Shown in pieces: positions 57,893 to 64,000 of a DNA stretch of 64,000 nt (its first letter is position 1; every line of letters begins with the position of its first letter). Below the pieces are notes generated by a model, which searched no databases, was not told the DNA's origin, and was given only the letters and a program-made list of their open reading frames with translations. The stretch comes from Biscogniauxia marginata (taxonomy: Eukaryota > Ascomycota > Sordariomycetes > Xylariales > Xylariaceae): NCBI GenBank assembly GCA_022695795.1, contig MU404083.1:162347-226346 (forward strand), in the 5' to 3' direction. The translations under genes and the position numbers were made by a program.

Positions 57893-60800
57893 TCTATGAT
57901 CCATATGAATTCCGTCACGTCTCGGATCCCATGGCTCCATATTAGATGGATTGCAGGGCTGACCGATAGACAGCTGGGTCTGACTTGCATATCAATTGCC
58001 GACTAATAAGCACTGATGTGCCTCTGTCCCTCTCTGCCCATAGTGGAACCACTGCCATCACATAAGTCTATGGAGATTGTTGAACTTGACGATGTTGAGC
58101 GTGACGGTGTGAGCGAGCTAAGTACGCAATACTAGACATTTGGTTATTGGTTATATCATGGGAGTCGGGTCTGGGTATAGAGTCAAACTGCTTAGGGTTA
58201 GTGAACTAAGGATATAGTATGTACATACATTAAAAACGAGAGCGGCCAGGCATTGTGCATAACATGGGGCATGTACGGAGTAGATAGGTGAGTATATGCA
58301 CAGCTCATAGGTATCACACGTAGATTACTGACATCTTGTCACACATTGCAATTACTATGTATATCCGATAAAACATTCTCAATCTCATTCTCTCTCTCCA
58401 TTGTGCTTCCTTCTCAAACACACGAGAACTACTAACCTACGCCATACTTATAATAGAACATTCGGTACAACATCCTTATACATACTACATGCTCGTACGC
58501 GTCCTAAGGCCAACCGAAGCCCGCGATTAGACTATGTTACAGCTCTAACCTCCGACATTGCTGTCTTAATTTTGATATAATAGGTAGGTAGTCTTGGTAG
58601 TTACATAGTTACACTGGTAGGTTTAGCCCAGAGACTAGAACGCCAGAAAGGTTCCGTGCGCCCCAAACGATTCCCGCCTCAAATTGACCAACCCGAAGTT
58701 CCCGTCTAGCCCGTCTGGACGCGCGTAAGTCAGATCGTTCCAATTGATCTCGAACCGTCTGGGTGTTACATCCCTCCCCTCCCCCCTTTTTTCTTTCCCC
58801 CGCAAATTCCGAATGGTGCAATAAACCCAACCCCCTTCCCTTTTTGAACAGCCCCCTGGCTTCTTCGGGGTTCGGAAAATATGTACATGTAAAAAAGAAT
58901 CTAGAAATCTGCTAGAAATAGTGACGGGAGAACGAGCTTTTGCATTAATTGCGAGATTGAAAAAGCGTACTCTGGCTTACGTTATCCCGTACATCTCCCC
59001 TAGAATAAACGGAGGCATGGTACCTAATGCATGAGGTAAGTTCATCGACGGAGTTGCGGGAATGTGCGGGATGACTGGCACGTACGGATTGCTTACAGAA
59101 TACACAAAGTATAGCGTAAGAAGATCACCGGGGAAAAGAAAGGGATAAGACAAGAGAGGATGCCTTAGGAAAGAGAAGTTTCGTGATCAGCCCGCCAGTG
59201 GAAACGAAAATCCTCGACGTTGCAACTCGGCGGCTCGTCTCCAACTGATTGTTAGGGTTCGAAGCCCACCGCCTCCCTTTGGCGGAAGGAGATTTTCAGG
59301 GGATTTTTACATTGATACACTACTGATATGTTACATACGCTAAATAGATAGGGAGATCCGGAGGCAGTTCTACCTTGTAAGCTAGGTAGATCCAGTACCT
59401 ACCCACCTCTTACATATGTATTGTGTGTAGCACTCGAGAATAAACCTATTACATACATACCAACTCGCCATAGCATCTGTTCGTGTCTATCAAACATGTT
59501 TGGCCCGATCTAAACGTCACTTTAAGTGTTGATCCCAGTGATCTTTCCCACAAATCTGCTTCCCAAAAAAAGGCATTGCGTTCGTTTCATTCATTCGCTC
59601 ATTTGTTCGGTCGATCAACAACCAACCAACCCGCTTCATCCGCCGCGCTCCCCTAATCCGTGTGATAAGCTTGGACTACGGTGGCTCGTGCGGTTTGTGA
59701 CTGACTTGAAGCAAGTATTTACAACATACAACATGACTAGCATTCGTCCGAGGAGAGAGAGAAAATACACTAAAACAAAGGCCGTCGGCGAATAAAGACC
59801 GCCAGGCCGCCCTCTCCAGTGAAAAACACGAGCAAGGACCACTACTTACAAGTCCTGAACATGGCTTCTTGTTTCAGGAGATTGGCCGGAACGCGGGCCA
59901 AGGGACCCTCCCGTCACGCAATCGACCTTTTTTTAGGGGCGATCCGGGCGCCGCTTTTGCGACTCGCATGGGGCACGGATACTTCTGTGCACCGCCCTCC
60001 TCGCCTGAGTTTCCTGAGTCGTAGGACGGCTGGTACCTACGTATTTTTATTGCGAGACAAGCTTGATGAAGCCCGCGATTGCGTACCTGCTTCCGTAGAC
60101 GGGCTGGTTATGGTTGATTACGAACTCCCTTTCTTCGTATAATTATCATGCGCCCGAATCGCCACGAAAGCCCAATGCTTTTGCGCAAGTTTTGACCAAG
60201 GTATTAGATATATTATTATAATTATTGTTGATACGGGAACATATCCCCCCTTTTCTTTTCTAGACAATTGCAATAAGTATAATTACTGACGAGTGAGGCT
60301 AAAAGGGCGATGGGCATGTCATTAAGCCACACGTCAGCTATGTTTAGACGGCTAGGTATTAGATATATGTAGTCCGTACAATAAAAGTAGTACAGTGGAA
60401 GCTGACGACATTTCGCCCTACTCGGCGGTCCAATTACAAAGACAGAATAATTGTGCATTGCAGGGGAAACCCGCGGCCTCACTTCCCAAAGAGCGTGTGA
60501 GTTTTACGAGGTTTCTTGTGTCAGCTAGAGTAGTAGCTTACCGAGACAAGACAGAAGATGGTGTGACATCGCGCATTACCTTACTGTGCGTTATTACATA
60601 CATTTCGTATTCTAATCTCATGTTCCATGGCGCCATGGCCAAAAACAACCCCCCAAATTATTTAGAACCCGTTAAGAGAAAGCAGGACCTATTCGCACAC
60701 CGAGCTGGCGATGCTATCTTTATCACGTACGAAAGTCCCTTTTCTATATCCGGGAGTATAGGTGAAATCCGCCGAGATTAGAATAAAATACATTACACAA

Positions 60801-61563
60801 AGTCGAAATTTCTTATCTTCCCTCTTCCTATGCCATCGATGTCGTTTTCTCGCCTACCCGCCGTGGATATCACCCGGCCGGGGCTCGACCGTGTTTCACG
60901 CCGTTCGGCGATGAAGCAGCCCCGTGCCCCGGCATAGAAGGAAAAAATACCCCCCTGATGGGATCGGACGATTTCGCAAGGTCGTCATATGCTCAGATGC
61001 CTGCGATTTGAGGTGGTATCACCATTGGAGGTGACAAAGAACGGCGTTACCCTGCACCCCTTTGGCCGTACACTCGCAGTATGACGACATACGAGAGGTG
61101 TCCACTGTAGGGAGGTCGTCAAGGTGAGCAACATACTGGCGATGTTTTTTTTTATCTCGATGCAGGTTTTATACATACATGTATGAGGTAGGCCATACTG
61201 CGCCAATGATGGGTATTTGAAACCGTACAAGAGGGCTGCCGAGCGACAGTACAAATTGAGACATCGGTTTACATATCTGTTGAAAACAAATCATAGTAGA
61301 TACGAATAATGACCAAAATATACGCCCCGTCGTCATTGTCAATTATCGGTATAGCCATCAGCGGCTCTTTCCACGTAACAACAAAACGGCGATATTTAAC
61401 GTTACATTGGTATCGTGTAGGTGTTAAGCCTATCATCATCATCAATCATCCATTGACTACTTTCTCCTACTACTGTCCGATTCCGATTCCCTATTCCTCA
61501 CCTTTCGGTCAAGACTAAATAAAAATAACCATAAAAGAACCCAGCCATTGCATACCCGTAGCA
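57893..61563. other. Intergenic region, no gene recognised
   Basis: 3.7 kb with many short frames and no domain resemblance. GTACGGAGTAG occurs at 58270-58280 as in the repeat copy at 57808. Nothing else supportable. Confidence 0.5.
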
Positions 61564-62361
61564 ATGCCGACGCAGCCAAGTCTCGGCTCCGGCTTCGGCC
61601 TCGAAGGCAAGCGCGTCGTCATCACGGGCGCGGGCGGGGGCCTCGGCGCCGCGCTCGTGGCGGCCTTCCGCGGGGCCGGCGCCCTCGTCATCGCGTGCGA
61701 CCGCGACGCGGCCCTGCTCGACGCCCTGCCGGCGGACGACGGGATCGTCGAGCGCCACGTGTTCGAGATGACGGACCCCGCGGCGGTGCGGGCGGCGGGG
61801 CTCGCGGTAGGGCGGCCCGACGTGCTCGTGAACAACGCGGGCACGAGCCGGGCCAAGAGCCTCGCGGCGCTCGACGGCGGGACGCTGGCCGACGAGGTCC
61901 AGCTCAACCTCGTCGGCGTGATGGAGTTCACGCGCGCCGTGCTGCCGGCCATGACGGAGCGTGGGGGTGGTGGTGGCAGTATCGTCCTGGTCTCGTCGGT
62001 CAACGCGCTCGCGTACTACGGGAATCCGGCTTACTCGGCGGCGAAGGCGGGCCAGATCGCCTTTGTGAAGGCCCTCGCCGTGGAGTACGGGAGCAAGGGG
62101 ATCCGGGCGAACGCCGTGTGCCCCGGCTCGATGCTCACGCGGGTCTGGCAGGAGCGCTTCGCCGAGAGGCCCGAGCTGGAGAAACAGATATTGGAGCACT
62201 ATCCCCTGGGCCGCATGGCGCTTCCCGAGGAGGTGGCCAATAGTGTCGTTTTCCTCGCTTCTGGACTCGCCAGCGGCGTCACGGGGACCGAGCTCGTCGT
62301 CGATGGTGGGTTGACGGCTGGAAACTTGCGTATGGTGCGGGAGATTATAGGGCTAGATTGA
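61564..62361 (+). CDS. Classical short-chain dehydrogenase/reductase
   Basis: Single exon, 265 aa. The cofactor loop TGAGGGLG (about 21-28), an acidic strand-2 end (IACDRDA, favouring NAD(H)), NNAG (about 90-93), SIVLVSSVNAL (catalytic Ser) and YSAAK (Y157, K161) are all present, followed by the PG motif (AVCPGSMLT) and the C-terminal VTGTELVVDGG typical of FabG-like SDRs. All catalytic residues are intact. Function is probably a ketone/alcohol oxidoreductase in the cytosol; substrate unknown. GC-rich and intronless in AT-rich DNA. The open frame on the opposite strand (62199-61498) is a GC-driven shadow. Confidence 0.92.
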   Translation: MPTQPSLGSGFGLEGKRVVITGAGGGLGAALVAAFRGAGALVIACDRDAALLDALPADDGIVERHVFEMTDPAAVRAAGLAVGRPDVLVNNAGTSRAKSLAALDGGTLADEVQLNLVGVMEFTRAVLPAMTERGGGGGSIVLVSSVNALAYYGNPAYSAAKAGQIAFVKALAVEYGSKGIRANAVCPGSMLTRVWQERFAERPELEKQILEHYPLGRMALPEEVANSVVFLASGLASGVTGTELVVDGGLTAGNLRMVREIIGLD

Positions 62362-63344
62362 TCTTGTTACTGACGGGACGCTACAGCCTACGATACCTAT
62401 CATAGGCAGAAAGCTTGGCATACAAGCATAGGTCAATTCCCGGTGGTATCATATATGTTCCCTCCTCCTTTTTGAAAGCAGCTTCACATGGTTGTGAAAA
62501 GATCGTAGCGCAAGAAAATATCCGCGATTATATCGAGCTTCCTAAACGTTACTTGAGACGAAGCTATGCTGACTAGACCTATAATCTCTCATGAAAAGCC
62601 ATTACCTCCTAATCGAAGTCTTGTGTACTTGCTTCGTTCAGTTCTTCATTCACGGAATAACCGGGCCCTGAAGCACTGAATGGCCCGGCAATGTTTTGAA
62701 AATCATCCACGAAGTGACTTAAATAACCTAAGGCACAATAGTCAAGGGAGAGACAAGTACTTAATTCTGCCCACCTCTTATTTCAGTACATGGCTGATAT
62801 AAGTATCAATTTAGTCTTTGGAGTTAGTAGGATAATATTTCCAACAACTTGGTTATTATGATCACTATCCTATATATGAATCAACTCAATGTTCTAGTGC
62901 TCCCACAATAGTACTTATTATATCAGTTCTTTACTAAAGCCAAAACGTGAACCCAGTAGGAACTACTGAGATCTGTTCTCAATTGGGTCGGCTTGCTGTA
63001 AGTCTATTGATCTAGATACTCGTGATAATTTACTAACGGGTCATCACTACAGTCCAAGTAACAACCTTTCGACCCTTAAGGTCTACCCCTGGGCAACAAA
63101 AAACATATTATATCTCTTAATCCAGGTTAAACATCATATCGATCGAGTAGTTGTGAGGAACGCCCAAGCGGATAGCCTAGTTCAAATGATTTCACAGCTA
63201 TATTCGGCATAGCTTGCGGCGCAGTTGTGAGAATCCGCGGATTTCGCAAGCGTCGATTGATAAGCTACCCCTTTTGACAGGCGTATATATCACCGTTCTG
63301 AATACGCTGACTTATCCCAGACACTCATAAGTCCCCTCATAAAC
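62362..63344. other. AT-rich intergenic region, no gene recognised
   Basis: 3' flank of the SDR up to the solo LTR. No open frame worth calling. Confidence 0.5.
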
Positions 63345-63599
63345 TGTGATGGGCTTGGAATAATAGTTCAATTTTGACTATTAATTTTCTTTGGTCTCAA
63401 GGGACTTGAAAGTCTTAGTTCCATCGTGAGGTCCTCCAGGAATTCTCTGTCTATTTATACACAATCTGCTGCCCGGGGGTATTTCTCAACCTATGCACCT
63501 TGGCACCATTGAATCCAACATCATTATCTATCTCCAATCGCAATCCGGCTCATGACTAAGTGGTCTTGGCAGCGCCTTCAGGTGTTCATGCGTGTGACA
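63345..63599 (-). mobile_element. Solo LTR with 5-bp target-site duplication
   Basis: 255 bases bounded by TG...CA on the + strand (tgtgatggg to cgtgtgaca). Directly flanking are identical taaac copies at 63340-63344 and 63600-63604, a perfect 5-bp duplication as made by LTR retrotransposon integrase. On the minus strand it has a TATAAATAG box and aligns to 38990-39241. No internal region or coding sequence lies next to it, so it arose by recombination between LTRs. Confidence 0.88.
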
Positions 63600-63788
63600 T
63601 AAACCCCCTCAGCGATGGCCGATGAAAGTCTGGTCGCTAATTGGTAACCATCATCGTCACCGAAAGCAGCATCTTTTGTAAGGATATACGACGACTGTGG
63701 AGGGAGCATGTCTTCTCCTCTGATCTGACCTGCCGTCCTCTAGCTTACTCATTCTCAAGAATCCACCCGGTCCTCGACCTTTCTGATC

Positions 63789-64000
63789 ATGACAGCGCTA
63801 TCTCTCGCCGGAGCCTGTGCTCCTTCTACATTCAGCGGAATAACCCTATGGGGTTCCGAAGTCCTCACGTTGGAGGCTTCGATGGTTACGAACTATAGCA
63901 TAAGTTTTCCCTATGCTTATCGGTTTACAGCACCGTCCCGGGATGTCCAGAACGCGACCTTCTGCAACGTAACCGTCACTTACACGCACCCCGGGGCAAA
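63789..64000 (+). CDS. Tannase/feruloyl esterase-like protein, N-terminal part (runs off window)
   Basis: The frame from ATG 63789 reads ACAPSTFSGI, VTNYSISFPYAYRFT and then DVQNATFCNVTVTYTHPGA before the window ends. This is the conserved beginning of fungal tannase/feruloyl esterases: an early Cys and TF, the VxNYxxSxP strand, and NxxFCNVTVTYTHPG. They are secreted serine hydrolases that release phenolic acids from plant polymers. The catalytic CS-D-HC motifs would lie beyond the edge. Only about 11 residues precede the mature start, a weak signal peptide; the real start may be in an upstream exon (several AGs lie between 63740 and 63815). An in-frame TAG at 63741 limits simple extension. 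Confidence 0.68.
   Translation, partial: MTALSLAGACAPSTFSGITLWGSEVLTLEASMVTNYSISFPYAYRFTAPSRDVQNATFCNVTVTYTHPGA

Noticed and set aside
59819..60142. 107-aa + strand frame
   Set aside because: Starts from GTG and has no recognisable domain or neighbour support.
61498..62199. 233-aa open frame antisense to the SDR
   Set aside because: Arg/Ala/Gly-rich shadow caused by GC-rich third positions of the real gene.
1..64000. CRISPR array, bacterial-type operon or telomere repeat
   Set aside because: No regularly spaced short repeats and no TTAGGG arrays; gene structure is fungal throughout.

Overview
This is nuclear DNA of a filamentous ascomycete, most likely a Sordariomycete. Introns are short (53-148 nt) with GT...AG ends and CTAAC-type branch points. 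The best-conserved genes are fungal regulators: an AreA/NIT2 nitrogen GATA factor, a Dbf2/SidB mitotic-exit kinase and a HacA unfolded-protein-response bZIP factor. Exon boundaries were worked out by hand from splice signals, reading-frame continuity and family knowledge. No database search was possible.

Layout. 1.3-4.5 kb: areA (minus). 4.5-12.2 kb: a long gene-poor stretch. 12.2-14.7 kb: a WSC-domain membrane protein (plus). 15.3-16.3 kb: a CFEM-like GPI-anchored wall protein (minus). 18.6-20.7 kb: the Dbf2/SidB kinase (minus), divergent from a WBP11-domain splicing-type protein (21.6-22.5 kb, plus). 23.3-24.8 kb: an MFS monocarboxylate-type permease (plus). 26.3-27.7 kb: phosphopantothenate-cysteine ligase of the CoA pathway (plus). 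29.3-30.4 kb: an orphan gene (minus). 33.0-33.7 kb: a small secreted cysteine-rich protein (minus), divergent from a SAM methyltransferase (34.7-35.5 kb, plus). 37.0-38.2 kb: a DUF7924-like protein with an EVKG nuclease-type motif (minus).

39-45 kb is a graveyard of broken redox genes: a thioredoxin-reductase-like fragment, an aldo-keto reductase 5' fragment, a short-chain dehydrogenase killed by one stop codon, and a berberine-bridge-type FAD oxidase. Stops where the ancestral codon can be guessed fit C:G to T:A change at CpA, the signature of repeat-induced point mutation (RIP). A mutated LTR lies at 38,990-39,241. Its better-preserved inverted relative at 63,345-63,599 is a solo LTR with a perfect 5-bp target duplication.

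47.4-48.4 kb: an extended SDR reductase (plus). 49.0-50.5 kb: two orphan genes (minus). 51.0-51.5 kb: an orphan ORF broken by one stop. 52.8-54.5 kb: hacA (minus), whose 20-nt Ire1-type intron is readable base by base, and whose unspliced frame stays open for 273 codons past the intron with hydrophobic segments. 57.6-57.9 kb: poly-G and poly-C runs around a 10-N gap, flanked by two copies of a ~95-bp repeat. 61.6-62.4 kb: a classical SDR (plus). 63.8 kb to the end: the start of a tannase/feruloyl-esterase-like gene that runs off the window.

The conserved core genes look like stable chromosome. The 35-64 kb half, with its GC-rich intronless enzymes, pseudogenes, LTRs and AT-rich spacers, looks like accessory sequence, possibly the remains of a secondary-metabolite or catabolic cluster.
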